Source: Cellulosimicrobium composti | GTDB taxonomy: Bacteria; Actinomycetota; Actinomycetes; Actinomycetales; Cellulomonadaceae | Direction of reading: 5' to 3' | Assembly (NCBI RefSeq): GCF_009711085.1 | Contig: NZ_WMKA01000007.1 | Span: 1 to 64,000, forward strand | Length of the DNA stretch: 64,000 nt | Shown here: positions 53,288 through 62,946 of the stretch, one piece after another | Layout of the letters: the number at the start of each line of letters is the position of its first letter | How positions within the stretch are numbered: position 1 is the stretch's first letter | Position numbers and translations under genes: made by a program | Notes under the pieces: model-generated | Seen by the model: only the letters and a program-made list of their open reading frames with translations | Told to the model about the DNA's origin: nothing | Databases searched by the model: none

Positions 53288-53791
53288 ATGACCGACCTCA
53301 CGTTCACCCTGCTGCGGCTGGGCTACCTGGTGCTGCTCTGGGTGTTCGTGCTCTCCGCGATCGGGGTGCTGCGTCGGGACCTGTACGGCACCAAGATCAC
53401 GCCCCGCAAGGGTCGCAAGGGCGCGAGCACGCCGGCTGCGCGCCCGTCCGCCGGCGCCGCCGCTCCCGCGCCCGAGCCGGCCCGGCCGGCCGCCCCCGCG
53501 GGGCCGTCGCGGCTCGTCGTGACGGCGGGCCCGCTCACGGGCACGACGATCCCGCTCACGACGTCGTCGATCCTCATCGGCCGCGCGCCGAGCTGCACCC
53601 TCGTCCTCGACGACGACTACTCGTCGTCGCGGCACGCGCGCATCTTCCCGCAGCACGGGACGTGGTTCGTCGAGGACCTCGGCTCCACGAACGGCACCTA
53701 CGTCGAGGACCAGCGCATCGGCCAGGTGACGCCGCTGAGCATCGGGACGCGGGTGCGGATCGGTCAGTCCGTCGTCGAGCTGCAGAGGTAG
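53288..53791 (+). CDS. fhaB: FHA domain protein FhaB/FipA
   Basis: 167 aa. One N-terminal helix (LLRLGYLVLLWVFVLSAIGVLRRDLYGTK) followed by a Pro/Ala linker and an FHA domain (SSILIGRAPSCTLVLDDDYSSSRHARIFPQHGTWFVEDLGSTNGTYV). Established role in mycobacteria: a PknA/PknB-phosphorylated adaptor at the septum. It lies 10 nt after fhaA and 6 nt before pstP. Confidence 0.95.
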   Translation: MTDLTFTLLRLGYLVLLWVFVLSAIGVLRRDLYGTKITPRKGRKGASTPAARPSAGAAAPAPEPARPAAPAGPSRLVVTAGPLTGTTIPLTTSSILIGRAPSCTLVLDDDYSSSRHARIFPQHGTWFVEDLGSTNGTYVEDQRIGQVTPLSIGTRVRIGQSVVELQR

Positions 53792-53797
53792 CCCGCA

Positions 53798-55204
53798 GTG
53801 AACATCGCCCTGCGCTACGCCGCGCGCTCCGACGTGGGCCTCGTGCGCTCCAACAACCAGGACTCCGGCTACGCGGGCCCGCACCTGCTCGTCGTCGCCG
53901 ACGGCATGGGCGGCCACGCGGGCGGTGACGTCGCCTCGTCGATCGCGATCGCCGCGCTCGCGCCGCTCGACGGCGAGTCGCACGGCCCGGACGACGCGCT
54001 GGCCGAGCTCGAGCGCTCGATCGACCACGCGCGCCAGGACCTCGTGGACCGCAGCGTGTCCGACCCCGAGCTCGTCGGCATGGGCACGACGGTCACGGCG
54101 ATCCTGCGCGCGGGCAACAAGCTCGCGATGGCGCACCTCGGCGACTCGCGCGCGTACCTGCTGCGCGACGGCGAGCTCACCCAGGTCACGACGGACCACA
54201 CGTTCGTCCAGCACCTCGTCGACACGGGTCGCATCTCGGCGGACGAGGCGGAGACGCACCCGCAGCGCAACGTCGTCATGCGCGTGCTCGGCGACTTCGA
54301 CATCGACCTCACGCCGGACATGTCGGTGCGCGAGGCGAAGCCGGGGGACCGCTGGCTCCTGTGCTCGGACGGCCTGTCCGGGTTCGTCAGCCCCGAGACG
54401 ATCGCGCAGACGCTCCTGGAGACCCCGGACGTCGACGAGTGCGCCGACCACCTGCTCCAGCTCGCGCTGCGCGCGGGCAGCACCGACAACGTCACGGTCG
54501 TCGTGGCGGACGTCGTCGACGTCGACGCGCTGCCCGACGGCGCCGCGCCCGCCACGGGCGCCCAGGTCGTGGGCTCGGCTGCGATCGACCGCGACGCGCC
54601 GACCTCGGCCGCGGACGGGCCCGCCGCGCGCGCTGCGGCGCTCGTGGCCAGCGCCAACGCGGCGTCGGGGACCGAGGGGGACGCCGCCGACGTCGCCGCC
54701 GACGCGGAGGGCGAGCCGGGCGAGGGGTCCGGCGACGACGAGGACGTGCGCCCCGGGCGCAGGCCGCGCCGCTGGGTCACGGTCGTCGCGGTCCTGCTCG
54801 TCGTCGCGGGGCTCGGCGTGGCGGCGTGGGCCGGCTACCGCTGGACGCAGACGCAGTACTACGTTGGTGTGGCCGACGGCCAGGTCGCCGTGTTCCGCGG
54901 CATCCCGGAGAAGGCCGGCCCGGTCACGCTGTCCACGCCGATCGAGCTCACGGGGACGCGCGTCGCGGACCTGCCGGGCTACGTCGTCGACCGCCTCGAG
55001 ACGACGATCCCCGCGCAGTCGCTCGACGACGCGCGCGCCCGCGCCGAGCGCCTCGTCGCCGACGCGGCGGACGAGACGACCACGGACGCGCCGGTGACGG
55101 ACGAGACCGAGGCGCCCACCGAGGGGACGGCGGGGACCCCGGAGGCCGGGGCTCCCGACGTGACCCCGGCGCCGCCCACCGACGGCGCCGGCTCGGGGGC
55201 CTGA
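53798..55204 (+). CDS. pstP: PP2C-type Ser/Thr protein phosphatase PstP
   Basis: 468 aa. PP2C domain residues 1-~235: YAARSDVGLVRSNNQDSGYAG, LLVVADGMGGHAGGDVAS (metal-binding Asp-Gly), AHLGDSRAYLLRDGEL, LCSDGLSGFV and STDNVTVVVADV (Asp). Then an acidic Ala-rich cytoplasmic linker, one helix (WVTVVAVLLVVAGLGVAAWAGYRW) and an extracellular domain ending in a Thr/Glu/Pro tail. Dephosphorylates PknA/PknB and their targets. GTG 53798; its stop overlaps the rodA start (TGATG). Confidence 0.95.
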   Translation: MNIALRYAARSDVGLVRSNNQDSGYAGPHLLVVADGMGGHAGGDVASSIAIAALAPLDGESHGPDDALAELERSIDHARQDLVDRSVSDPELVGMGTTVTAILRAGNKLAMAHLGDSRAYLLRDGELTQVTTDHTFVQHLVDTGRISADEAETHPQRNVVMRVLGDFDIDLTPDMSVREAKPGDRWLLCSDGLSGFVSPETIAQTLLETPDVDECADHLLQLALRAGSTDNVTVVVADVVDVDALPDGAAPATGAQVVGSAAIDRDAPTSAADGPAARAAALVASANAASGTEGDAADVAADAEGEPGEGSGDDEDVRPGRRPRRWVTVVAVLLVVAGLGVAAWAGYRWTQTQYYVGVADGQVAVFRGIPEKAGPVTLSTPIELTGTRVADLPGYVVDRLETTIPAQSLDDARARAERLVADAADETTTDAPVTDETEAPTEGTAGTPEAGAPDVTPAPPTDGAGSGA

Positions 55205-56853
55205 TGGCCACGGTGGAGACCACCGAGGTGCGTCCCGGCCGGGGCGCGGAGCTCGGTCTGCTCGTCCTCGCGCTCGCGCTCGGCATCGGCGCGTACGCGC
55301 TCGTCGGCCTGCAGCTCACGGGAGAGCTCCCGGGCCGCTTCTACGTGTACAGCATCGGCACGGTCGTGCTCGCGGCCGTCGCGCACGTGCTGCTGCGCCT
55401 GCGCGCGCCGTACGCCGACCCGGTGATCCTGCCGGTCGCCGTCGCGCTCAACGGCATCGGGCTCGCGATGATCTTCCGCCTCGACCTCGGGTCGCAGGTG
55501 ACGGGCGGCACGCAGGACCTGGCCCCGCGCCAGCTCCAGTGGACGGCGCTGGGCATCCTCTGCGCGTTTGCGCTGGTCTGGTTCCTGCGCGACCACCGCA
55601 CGCTGCGCCGCTACACGTACACGGCGATGATCGCGGGCATCGTGCTCGTCGCGCTCCCGCTCGTGCCCGGTCTGGGCGCGCGCATCAACGGCGCGCAGAT
55701 CTGGATCAACCTGTTCGGCTTCTCGCTCCAGCCGGCGGAGTTCGCGAAGATTGCGTTCGCGATCTTCTTCGCGGGCTACCTCGTCACCAATCGCGACACG
55801 CTCGCCCTCGCCGGGCCCAAGGTGCTCGGCCTCCAGCTCCCACGCCTGCGCGACCTCGGCCCGATCATCATCGTCTGGCTCGTCTCGCTCGCGATCCTCG
55901 TGTTCGAGCGCGACCTCGGGACGTCGCTGCTGTTCTTCGGGCTGTTCGTCGCGATGCTCTACATCGCGACCGAGCGCGTGAGCTGGGTCGTCATCGGTCT
56001 GCTGCTCATCGCGGTCGGCGCAGTCCTCGCCGCGTCGACGTTCGGGCACGTCCAGGCGCGCGTCGACGTGTGGCTGCACCCGTTCGACCCGGAGATCTAC
56101 GGGCGCAACCCCGGCGGGTCCGGGCAGATCGTGGGCGGCCTCTTCTCGCTCGGGAACGGCGGGCTGTTCGGCACGGGCTGGGGAGCGGGCTACCCGCGCA
56201 CGGTCCCGTACGCGTTCTCCGACTTCATCTACGCCTCGCTCGGCGAGGAGCTCGGCCTCACGGGACTCATCGGCATCCTGCTGCTGTACCTCGTGCTCGC
56301 CGAGCGCGGCCTGCGCACCGCGATCGGCGTGCGCGACGGGTTCGGCAAGCTGCTCGCGGGCGGCCTCGCGTTCGTCATGGCGTGGCAGCTCTTCGTCGTC
56401 GTCGGCGGCATCACGCGGATCATCCCGCTCACCGGCCTGACCATGCCGTTCGTCGCGCAGGGCGGCTCGTCGCTCCTCGCGAACTGGCTCGTCGTCGGTC
56501 TGCTCCTGCGCATCTCCGACGACGCACGACGGCCGTCGTCGCTGCCCGTGCGCGGCCAGGTCGCGCCCGGCGGCGCGCGGACCCGCACCGACTCCGACCC
56601 GGTCGAGGTCGTCGGCGGCGGGTCGCCCGCCGTCGGCGCAGCGCCCGACGACGCCCCCACCACCATCGGCGCGCCCGCCGTCGGCGGCCCGCCCACCGGG
56701 CCCACGCGCGCGACGACGGGCGTGCAGCAGGCGGTCGGGCGCGACGGCGAGGTCCCCGGTCACCCGGACGAGCTGCGGACCGAGGTCGTGCGCCGCCCGG
56801 GTCCCGACGCGCCGCCCCGCCCTGAGCACGACCCCTGGGGAGGAGCCCGGTGA
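55204..56853 (+). CDS. rodA: FtsW/RodA/SpoVE family peptidoglycan glycosyltransferase
   Basis: 549 aa. About ten to twelve helices; SEDS landmarks: VALPLVPGLGARINGAQIWINLFGFSLQPAEFAKIAFAIFFAGYLV, ERDLGTSLLFFGLFVAMLYIATER, QARVDVWLHPFD, FSLGNGGLFGTGWGAGYPRTVPYAFSDFIYASLGEELGLTG and IIPLTGLTMPFVAQGGSSLLANW. SEDS proteins polymerise lipid II; paired with the following class B PBP. The C-terminal ~110 residues form a long polar tail, longer than usual. Overlaps pbpA by GTGA. Confidence 0.95.
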   Translation: MATVETTEVRPGRGAELGLLVLALALGIGAYALVGLQLTGELPGRFYVYSIGTVVLAAVAHVLLRLRAPYADPVILPVAVALNGIGLAMIFRLDLGSQVTGGTQDLAPRQLQWTALGILCAFALVWFLRDHRTLRRYTYTAMIAGIVLVALPLVPGLGARINGAQIWINLFGFSLQPAEFAKIAFAIFFAGYLVTNRDTLALAGPKVLGLQLPRLRDLGPIIIVWLVSLAILVFERDLGTSLLFFGLFVAMLYIATERVSWVVIGLLLIAVGAVLAASTFGHVQARVDVWLHPFDPEIYGRNPGGSGQIVGGLFSLGNGGLFGTGWGAGYPRTVPYAFSDFIYASLGEELGLTGLIGILLLYLVLAERGLRTAIGVRDGFGKLLAGGLAFVMAWQLFVVVGGITRIIPLTGLTMPFVAQGGSSLLANWLVVGLLLRISDDARRPSSLPVRGQVAPGGARTRTDSDPVEVVGGGSPAVGAAPDDAPTTIGAPAVGGPPTGPTRATTGVQQAVGRDGEVPGHPDELRTEVVRRPGPDAPPRPEHDPWGGAR

Positions 56854-58310
56854 ACGTCCCCCTGCGTCGCGTCGCGACGGTCGTCCTCGTCATGTTCCTC
56901 GCGCTCATGGTGTCGACGACGTACATCCAGTTCGTCCAGGCGGACTCGCTCAACGACGACCCGCGCAACGCCCGCACGATCTACCGCGAGTACAACAAGT
57001 TCCGCGGGCCGATCGTCGTCGCGGGCGACGTGATCGCGTCGTCGACCCCCGTGGACGACGCGTTCGGCTTCCAGCGCCAGTACGCGAGCGGCCCGCTGTA
57101 CGCCCCGGTCTCGGGCTTCCTGTCCCTCACGAACGGTCGCACGGAGATCGAGGACAAGGAGAACGACTACCTCAACGGCCAGGCGAGCTCGCTGTGGCTC
57201 GACCGGCTCAGCGCGCTGTTCACGGGCAAGCAGCCGCAGGGCGCGTCCGTCGAGCTGACGATCGACCCGGCCGCGCAGCAGGCCGCGTGGGACGCGCTCG
57301 GCGACCAGCGGGGCGCGGTCGTCGCGATCGAGCCGAAGACCGGTCGCGTCCTCGCGCTCGTGTCCAAGCCGAGCTACGACCCGAACGAGCTCGCGACGCA
57401 CGACACGGCCGCGGCGCGCGACCGCTACCAGGAGCTGCTCAACGCGGACGGCAACCCGATGTCGAACCGCGCCATCCGCGGCAACACGTACCCGCCGGGC
57501 TCCACGTTCAAGATCGTCACGTCGGCCGCCGCGATCGAGAGCGGGCAGTACACGGCCGAGAGCGTCGTCCCCGCGCCGGACGAGTACCAGTACCCGCAGT
57601 CCGACCGCACGATGAAGAACTTCGGCGGGTCGCGCTGCTCCCCGACGGGCGAGATGACGCTCGCCGACGCGCTGCGCATCTCCTGCAACACCGCGTTCGC
57701 CGACCTCGGGGTCACGCTCGGCGACGACGTGCTGCGCGACCAGGCGGAGGCGTTCGGGTTCGACGAGCCGCTCGCGATCCCGCTCGACGTCACCGCGAGC
57801 CACTTCCCGGACGACGAGGAGGCGACGCCGGACGCCACGGCCCGCGCCGCGATCGGCCAGGGAGACGTGCGCGTCACGCCGCTCCAGATGGCGATGGTCG
57901 CCGCCGCGATCGCGAACGACGGCGTGCAGATGGCCCCGTACACCGTGGAGACGGTGCGCAACCCGGATCTCGACGTGGTGCGGCAGTCCGAGCCGCGCCG
58001 CCTGCGCACCTCGGTGTCGCCCGCCACGGCGGAGCAGCTCACGCAGATGATGCTCGGCGTCGTGCAGAACGGCTCCGGCGAGGCCGCGCGGATCCCGGGC
58101 GTGCAGGTGGCCGGCAAGACGGGCACCGCGGAGACCGGCGGGGACGCCGCGCCGCACGCGTGGTTCACGAGCTTCGCGCCCGCGGACGACCCGCAGGTCG
58201 CGGTCGCGGTCATCGTCGAGAACGGCGGCTCGCTCGGCAGCGAGGCGACCGGCGGCGCGATCGCCGCGCCGATCGCACGCGCCGTCATGGAGGCGGTGGT
58301 GAACGGATGA
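56850..58310 (+). CDS. pbpA: Class B penicillin-binding protein (transpeptidase) PbpA
   Basis: 486 aa. N-terminal anchor helix (VATVVLVMFLALMVSTTYIQFV), a pedestal (RNARTIYREYNKFRGPIVVAGDVIAS), and a transpeptidase domain with SxxK in PPGSTFKIVTS, SxN in SCNTAF and KTG in GKTGTAET. Cross-links peptidoglycan with RodA during elongation. Start GTG overlaps rodA; stop overlaps pknA (ATGA). Confidence 0.96.
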   Translation: MNVPLRRVATVVLVMFLALMVSTTYIQFVQADSLNDDPRNARTIYREYNKFRGPIVVAGDVIASSTPVDDAFGFQRQYASGPLYAPVSGFLSLTNGRTEIEDKENDYLNGQASSLWLDRLSALFTGKQPQGASVELTIDPAAQQAAWDALGDQRGAVVAIEPKTGRVLALVSKPSYDPNELATHDTAAARDRYQELLNADGNPMSNRAIRGNTYPPGSTFKIVTSAAAIESGQYTAESVVPAPDEYQYPQSDRTMKNFGGSRCSPTGEMTLADALRISCNTAFADLGVTLGDDVLRDQAEAFGFDEPLAIPLDVTASHFPDDEEATPDATARAAIGQGDVRVTPLQMAMVAAAIANDGVQMAPYTVETVRNPDLDVVRQSEPRRLRTSVSPATAEQLTQMMLGVVQNGSGEAARIPGVQVAGKTGTAETGGDAAPHAWFTSFAPADDPQVAVAVIVENGGSLGSEATGGAIAAPIARAVMEAVVNG

Positions 58311-59986
58311 AGCCCGTGCGGGGCCTGACGCTCGGCAACCGCTACCGCCTCGTGCGACGCATCGCCGTCGGCGGCATGGGCGAGGTGTGGGTCGCGGCCG
58401 ACGACGCCCTGGGCCGCGAGGTCGCCGTCAAGGTGCTGCGCAGCGAGTACGCCGGGAACGAGGACTTCCTCAACCGGCTGCGCACCGAGGCGCGCAACAG
58501 CGCCGCGCTCTCGCACCCCAACATCGCCCAGATGTACGACTACGGGGAGGCGAACGGCTCCGGGTACCTCGTCATGGAGCTCGTCGTGGGCGAGCCGATG
58601 GCGGACCTCCTCGAGCGCGAGCCGGTGCTCCCGGCTGCGCGGCTCCTGCCGATCCTCGCCCAGACGGCGCGCGGCCTGCACGCCGCGCACCTGTCCGGCG
58701 TCGTGCACCGCGACGTGAAGCCGGGCAACATCCTCATCGACCGCGCCGGGACGGTGAAGATCACCGACTTCGGGGTGTCGCTCGCCGCGAACCAGGTGCC
58801 GATGACCGCCACGGGCATGGTCATGGGCACGGCCCAGTACCTGTCGCCCGAGCAGGCCGTCGGGCAGGCCGCGACGGGTGCGTCGGACATCTACGCGCTC
58901 GGCATCGTCGCGTACGAGTCGATCGCGGGCAACCGTCCCTTCACGGGGTCCACGCCCGTCGACATCGCCGTCGCGCACGTCAACGAGCCCGTGCCGCCGC
59001 TGCCGTCGTCGGTCGACCCCGAGCTCGCCGAGCTCGTCATGGTCATGCTCGCCAAGGACCCGCTCGCGCGGCCGCACCCCGCCGACGCCCTCGCGCGCGT
59101 CTTCGAGGAGATCGGCGCGCGCCTCGCGAGCGACCCGTGGTCCGCACGCTCCACGACCCCCGCGCCCACGACGCGCCGGGCCCGCCGCGCGCGCACGGCG
59201 GAGGAGGCCCCCGCGCCCGAGCCGGACCCCGCGCCCGTCATCACCCCGCTCGTCATCCCTGCGGCGGTGCGGGACCCGCACGCCACCGACCCGGCGACGC
59301 CGTGGGTCGCGCCCGAGCCCCGCCCGGCCGCGCACGCCGCCCAGCCCACCGAGGTACCCGCCGACGCGCCCGCGCCGGAGACGTCCGCCGGTCCGGTCGT
59401 CGGCCGGCACGGCGTGCCCCCGACGCCCGACGACCCGGCACCGGCGGCACCGGACGAGGTGGCGGCCACCGGGCCCGCGCTGCCGTGGGAGCGACCCGTG
59501 CCCGCGGGCGCCACGGCGGCCGGCGAGAGCGCACCCCGGTCGTACCCGCCGCGGCGCGAGATGCACGGCGGCACCCGCTCCTCGCGCCGCCCGCAGCCTG
59601 CACGCGGCGGGGCGCGCGCCGTCGCGGCGGCGGGACGACCGTCGGGAGCCGCGGTCTCCGAGCGCAGCGCGACGGCGTCGTCCGCCGCGCCGGCGACGCG
59701 CGCCGAGGCCCGGCGCCGGTCCCAGGCGACGCCGTCGCGCGCCTCGTCGTCCGGACGTCGCACCTCCACGACCACGGGACGGCGCCTCGGCGGCCTGCCG
59801 AACGGGCTGACGTGGCCCCTCGTGGCGCTGCTCGGCCTCCTCCTCGTGCTGGTCGTCGCGACGCTCGCGTCCCTCGGAGACCGCGGCGCGCGCGACGACG
59901 CCGCGGCCTCGTCGCCCGGACCCGCGGCCGCCGTCGTGGTCGTCGACGGCGTCCCCGGAACCCCGCACGAGCGGGTGACATCGTGA
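58307..59986 (+). CDS. pknA: Ser/Thr protein kinase PknA
   Basis: 559 aa. Kinase domain ~10-270: glycine loop RIAVGGMGEVWVA, AVKVLR Lys, HRDVKPGNIL catalytic loop, ITDFGVS, activation segment TATGMVMGTAQYLSPEQ. A long Pro/Ala-rich, then basic Ser/Arg-rich cytoplasmic linker follows, then one helix (WPLVALLGLLLVLVVATLASL) and only ~35 extracellular residues with no PASTA domain, as for PknA. Phosphorylates cell-shape and division proteins. Confidence 0.94.
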   Translation: MKPVRGLTLGNRYRLVRRIAVGGMGEVWVAADDALGREVAVKVLRSEYAGNEDFLNRLRTEARNSAALSHPNIAQMYDYGEANGSGYLVMELVVGEPMADLLEREPVLPAARLLPILAQTARGLHAAHLSGVVHRDVKPGNILIDRAGTVKITDFGVSLAANQVPMTATGMVMGTAQYLSPEQAVGQAATGASDIYALGIVAYESIAGNRPFTGSTPVDIAVAHVNEPVPPLPSSVDPELAELVMVMLAKDPLARPHPADALARVFEEIGARLASDPWSARSTTPAPTTRRARRARTAEEAPAPEPDPAPVITPLVIPAAVRDPHATDPATPWVAPEPRPAAHAAQPTEVPADAPAPETSAGPVVGRHGVPPTPDDPAPAAPDEVAATGPALPWERPVPAGATAAGESAPRSYPPRREMHGGTRSSRRPQPARGGARAVAAAGRPSGAAVSERSATASSAAPATRAEARRRSQATPSRASSSGRRTSTTTGRRLGGLPNGLTWPLVALLGLLLVLVVATLASLGDRGARDDAAASSPGPAAAVVVVDGVPGTPHERVTS

Positions 59987-60096
59987 CGACATCGTTGTGT
60001 TCCCCGCTCTCCCGCAGGCCCCCGAGTGGGATGATTGCGCCAGATGTGCCGCGTGCGGACGCGCCCGCGGCCCCGACGACACCGAAGGACGAATGA

Positions 60097-62166
60097 GTGG
60101 TGGACAACGCTCCCCGAGTGCTTGCCGGGCGCTACCAGGTCGGTGAGCTCATCGGCCGTGGCGGCATGGCCGAGGTGCACATCGGGCACGACAACCGCCT
60201 CGGTCGTACCGTCGCGATCAAGATCCTGCGCTCCGACCTCGCGCGCGACCCGTCCTTCCTCGCCCGCTTCCGGCGCGAGGCGCAGGCCGCGGCCTCGCTG
60301 AACCACCCGGCGATCGTCGCGGTGTACGACACGGGCGAGGACGTGCACACGGACGCCACGGGCAACTCCGTGCACGTGCCGTTCATCGTCATGGAGTACG
60401 TCGAGGGCCACACCGTCCGCGACATCCTGCGCGACGGCCAGGCCGTCCCGATCGACGAGGCGGTCGAGATCACCGCGGGCGTGCTCGCGGCCCTCGAGTA
60501 CTCGCACCACGCGGGGATCGTCCACCGCGACATCAAGCCCGCGAACGTCATGATCACGCCCACGGGCGCGGTCAAGGTCATGGACTTCGGCATCGCGCGC
60601 GCGGTCGCCGACTCGGCGGCCACGATGACGCAGACGCAGGCCGTCATCGGCACCGCGCAGTACCTCTCCCCGGAGCAGGCGCGCGGCGAGACGGTCGACG
60701 CGCGCTCCGACCTCTACTCCACGGGCTGCCTCCTCTACGAGCTGCTCACGGGCCGCCCGCCGTTCATCGGCGACTCGCCCGTCGCCGTCGCCTACCAGCA
60801 CGTGCGCGAGGCCCCGGCGACGCCGAGCGCCGTCGCCCCCGACGTGCCCGAGGTCCTCGACCGCATCACGCTCAAGGCCCTCGCCAAGGACCGCACCGCG
60901 CGCTACTCCAGCGCGGCCGAGTTCCGCGCCGACCTCGAGAACGCCGTGCGCGGCGGGGCGATCACGGCCCCGGCGCTCGGCGTCGCGGCCGCGGCCGCCG
61001 GGCTCGGCGCGGGTGCCGCCGCGGCCGACCTCCAGCCGACGATGGTGGAGTCCGCGACGCAGGTCATGGCCCCCGCCGGCGCGGGCGCCCCGAACCCCTG
61101 GGCGACGAGCACGGCGCCCGCCGTCCCGCCCGGCGAGGAGCCGCCCGGGGAGGACGACGAGGAGCCGAAGAGCCGCAAGGGCCTCATGTGGACCCTCATC
61201 GCGGTCGGCGTGCTCGCCCTCGCCGCGATCATCACGATGATCGTCATCTCCAACCAGGGTGAGGACGAGCCCACCACCGGCACGGTCCCCACGCTCTCCG
61301 CGCCCATCACGCCCGAGGAGGCGGAGAAGGCGATCACCGACGCCGGGTTCGAGTACGCCCAGGCCCTCGACCAGGAGTCGACGGAGCCCGAGGGGACGTT
61401 CACCAGGACGGACCCCGCGGGCGGCACCGAGGCGGAGCTCGGCTCGACCGTCACGGCCTTCTTCTCGGCCGGGCCCGACGCCGTCGTGATCCAGGACGTC
61501 AAGGGCAAGACCCAGGACGAGGCGCGGCAGATCCTCGAGGGCCAGGGCCTCACCGTCACGTCCGGCGGCTCCGAGGACTCGAAGGACGTCCCGAAGGACG
61601 CGGTCACGCGCACCGACCCCGCGGCCGGCCAGTCCGTCGCCGCCGGGTCGACCGTCACGCTCTACACGTCGTCCGGCCTCGTCGCGCTCCCCGACCTCGT
61701 GGGCGGTCAGCGCGCGGCGGCCGAGCAGGCGATCACCGACCTCGGCCTCAAGCCGGTCGTCAACGAGGTCGAGTCGGACGAGCCCGAGGGCCAGGTCGTC
61801 GCGCAGCGGCCCAACGCCGGGAGCGTGCCGCAGGGCTCGGAGGTCACCATCGACGTCGCGATCCCGCGCTCGGCCGAGACGACCACCGTCCCGTCGAACC
61901 TCGTCGGCATGACCCTGGAGCAGGCGCAGGAGGCGCTCGGCGGTGCCGGGCTCAACCCCGGTCGCCAGCAGAACCAGGAGTCGGACCAGTGGCCCGCCGG
62001 GACCGTCATCGGCTCCGACCCACGCGGCGGTGCCGAGGTCGAGGTCGGCACCGAGGTGTCGCTCATCGTCTCGACGGGCCCCGGCCCGTCGGGCGGCGAG
62101 GGCCCCGGTGGCGGTGGCGGCCCAGGTGGCGGCGGCGGCGGGGGCGACGACGACGGCGACGGCTGA
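60097..62166 (+). CDS. pknB: PASTA-domain Ser/Thr protein kinase PknB
   Basis: 689 aa. Kinase domain: ELIGRGGMAEVHIG, VAIKILR, HRDIKPANVM, VMDFGIAR, TQTQAVIGTAQYLSPEQARGE with the usual phosphorylated Thr pair. Juxtamembrane linker, helix GLMWTLIAVGVLALAAIITMIVIS (~360-383), then four PASTA repeats of ~65 residues (each with the ...AxxxLxxxGLxxxxxxxxS...GxVxxxxPxxGxxVxxGSxVxxxxS pattern) to ~660, and a Gly-rich/Asp tail. Senses muropeptides or lipid II. Two consecutive GTG codons (60097, 60100) may start it; GAAGGAC is upstream. 110 nt separate it from pknA, so it may also have its own promoter. Confidence 0.96.
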   Translation: MVDNAPRVLAGRYQVGELIGRGGMAEVHIGHDNRLGRTVAIKILRSDLARDPSFLARFRREAQAAASLNHPAIVAVYDTGEDVHTDATGNSVHVPFIVMEYVEGHTVRDILRDGQAVPIDEAVEITAGVLAALEYSHHAGIVHRDIKPANVMITPTGAVKVMDFGIARAVADSAATMTQTQAVIGTAQYLSPEQARGETVDARSDLYSTGCLLYELLTGRPPFIGDSPVAVAYQHVREAPATPSAVAPDVPEVLDRITLKALAKDRTARYSSAAEFRADLENAVRGGAITAPALGVAAAAAGLGAGAAAADLQPTMVESATQVMAPAGAGAPNPWATSTAPAVPPGEEPPGEDDEEPKSRKGLMWTLIAVGVLALAAIITMIVISNQGEDEPTTGTVPTLSAPITPEEAEKAITDAGFEYAQALDQESTEPEGTFTRTDPAGGTEAELGSTVTAFFSAGPDAVVIQDVKGKTQDEARQILEGQGLTVTSGGSEDSKDVPKDAVTRTDPAAGQSVAAGSTVTLYTSSGLVALPDLVGGQRAAAEQAITDLGLKPVVNEVESDEPEGQVVAQRPNAGSVPQGSEVTIDVAIPRSAETTTVPSNLVGMTLEQAQEALGGAGLNPGRQQNQESDQWPAGTVIGSDPRGGAEVEVGTEVSLIVSTGPGPSGGEGPGGGGGPGGGGGGGDDDGDG

Positions 62167-62219
62167 CCGCACCTCGCCGGCCCACCCCCGGCGGGTTGCC
62201 GCCCGGAGCACAGGCGCAT

Positions 62220-62261
62220 GACGACGGGCCCTCACCTCGGAGGAGGTGAGGGCCCGTCGTC
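62220..62261. terminator. Very strong bidirectional terminator between pknB and pabA
   Basis: A perfect stem of 18-19 bp (62220-62238 with 62243-62261) and a GGAG tetraloop lie between the convergent stops of pknB and the amidotransferase gene. Confidence 0.85.
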
Positions 62262-62286
62262 GTGCGCAGGTCGGGGCTGTGGGCGG

Positions 62287-62946
62287 CTACTGGCGCACGA
62301 GGGGCGCCATGCCCGCCGAGCGCTCGACGGCGCCGTCGAGACCGCACGCCTCGAGCCAGTTCGCGAGCAGCCGGTGCCCTCCCTCGGTGAGCACGGACTC
62401 GGGGTGGAACTGGACGCCGTGCAGGGGCAGGTCGCGGTGCTGCAGCCCCATGATCACGCCGCCCGCGGTGGCTGCCGTGACCTCGAGCTCCGCGGGCACC
62501 GTGTCGTGGACGACCGCGAGCGAGTGGTAGCGCGTCGCGGTGAACGGGACGGGGAGGCCCGCGAGCACGCCCACGCCCTCGTGCTCGACGAGGCTCGTCT
62601 TGCCGTGCATGAGCTCGGGCGCGTGCGTGACCGTCGCGCCGTACACCTCGGCGAGCGCCTGGTGGCCGAGGCACACGCCGAGCATCGGCGTGCGCGACGC
62701 GGCGCACGCCCGGATGACCTGCTCGCTCTGACCCGCCTCCTTGGGCGTGCCGGGGCCGGGGGAGACGAGGACGCCGTCGAAGGCGGTGCCGTCGGCGTCG
62801 TGGTAGCGGCCCTCGGCGTCGGGCTCGGGCACGGCGTCGTTGCGCACGACGACGGTCTGCGCGCCGAGCTGGTCGAGGTACCCGACGATCGTGTAGACGA
62901 ACGAGTCGTAGTTGTCCACGACGAGGATGCGGGTCTGGTGGGTCAT
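62287..62946 (-). CDS. pabA: Glutamine amidotransferase, aminodeoxychorismate/anthranilate synthase component II
   Basis: 219 aa. Class I GATase: ILVVDNYDSFVYTIVGYLDQLGA, GVLVSPGPGTPKEAG, nucleophile Cys in LGVCLGHQALAEVYG, His-x-Glu in GVQFHPESVLTEGG. Delivers ammonia from glutamine to chorismate for p-aminobenzoate (folate) or anthranilate (Trp). Its place beside pknB matches Rv0013-type pabA/trpG of other actinobacteria. ATG 62946 overlaps the upstream small gene (ATGA); GGGGAGG is 7 nt upstream. Confidence 0.92.
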   Translation of the reverse strand: MTHQTRILVVDNYDSFVYTIVGYLDQLGAQTVVVRNDAVPEPDAEGRYHDADGTAFDGVLVSPGPGTPKEAGQSEQVIRACAASRTPMLGVCLGHQALAEVYGATVTHAPELMHGKTSLVEHEGVGVLAGLPVPFTATRYHSLAVVHDTVPAELEVTAATAGGVIMGLQHRDLPLHGVQFHPESVLTEGGHRLLANWLEACGLDGAVERSAGMAPLVRQ

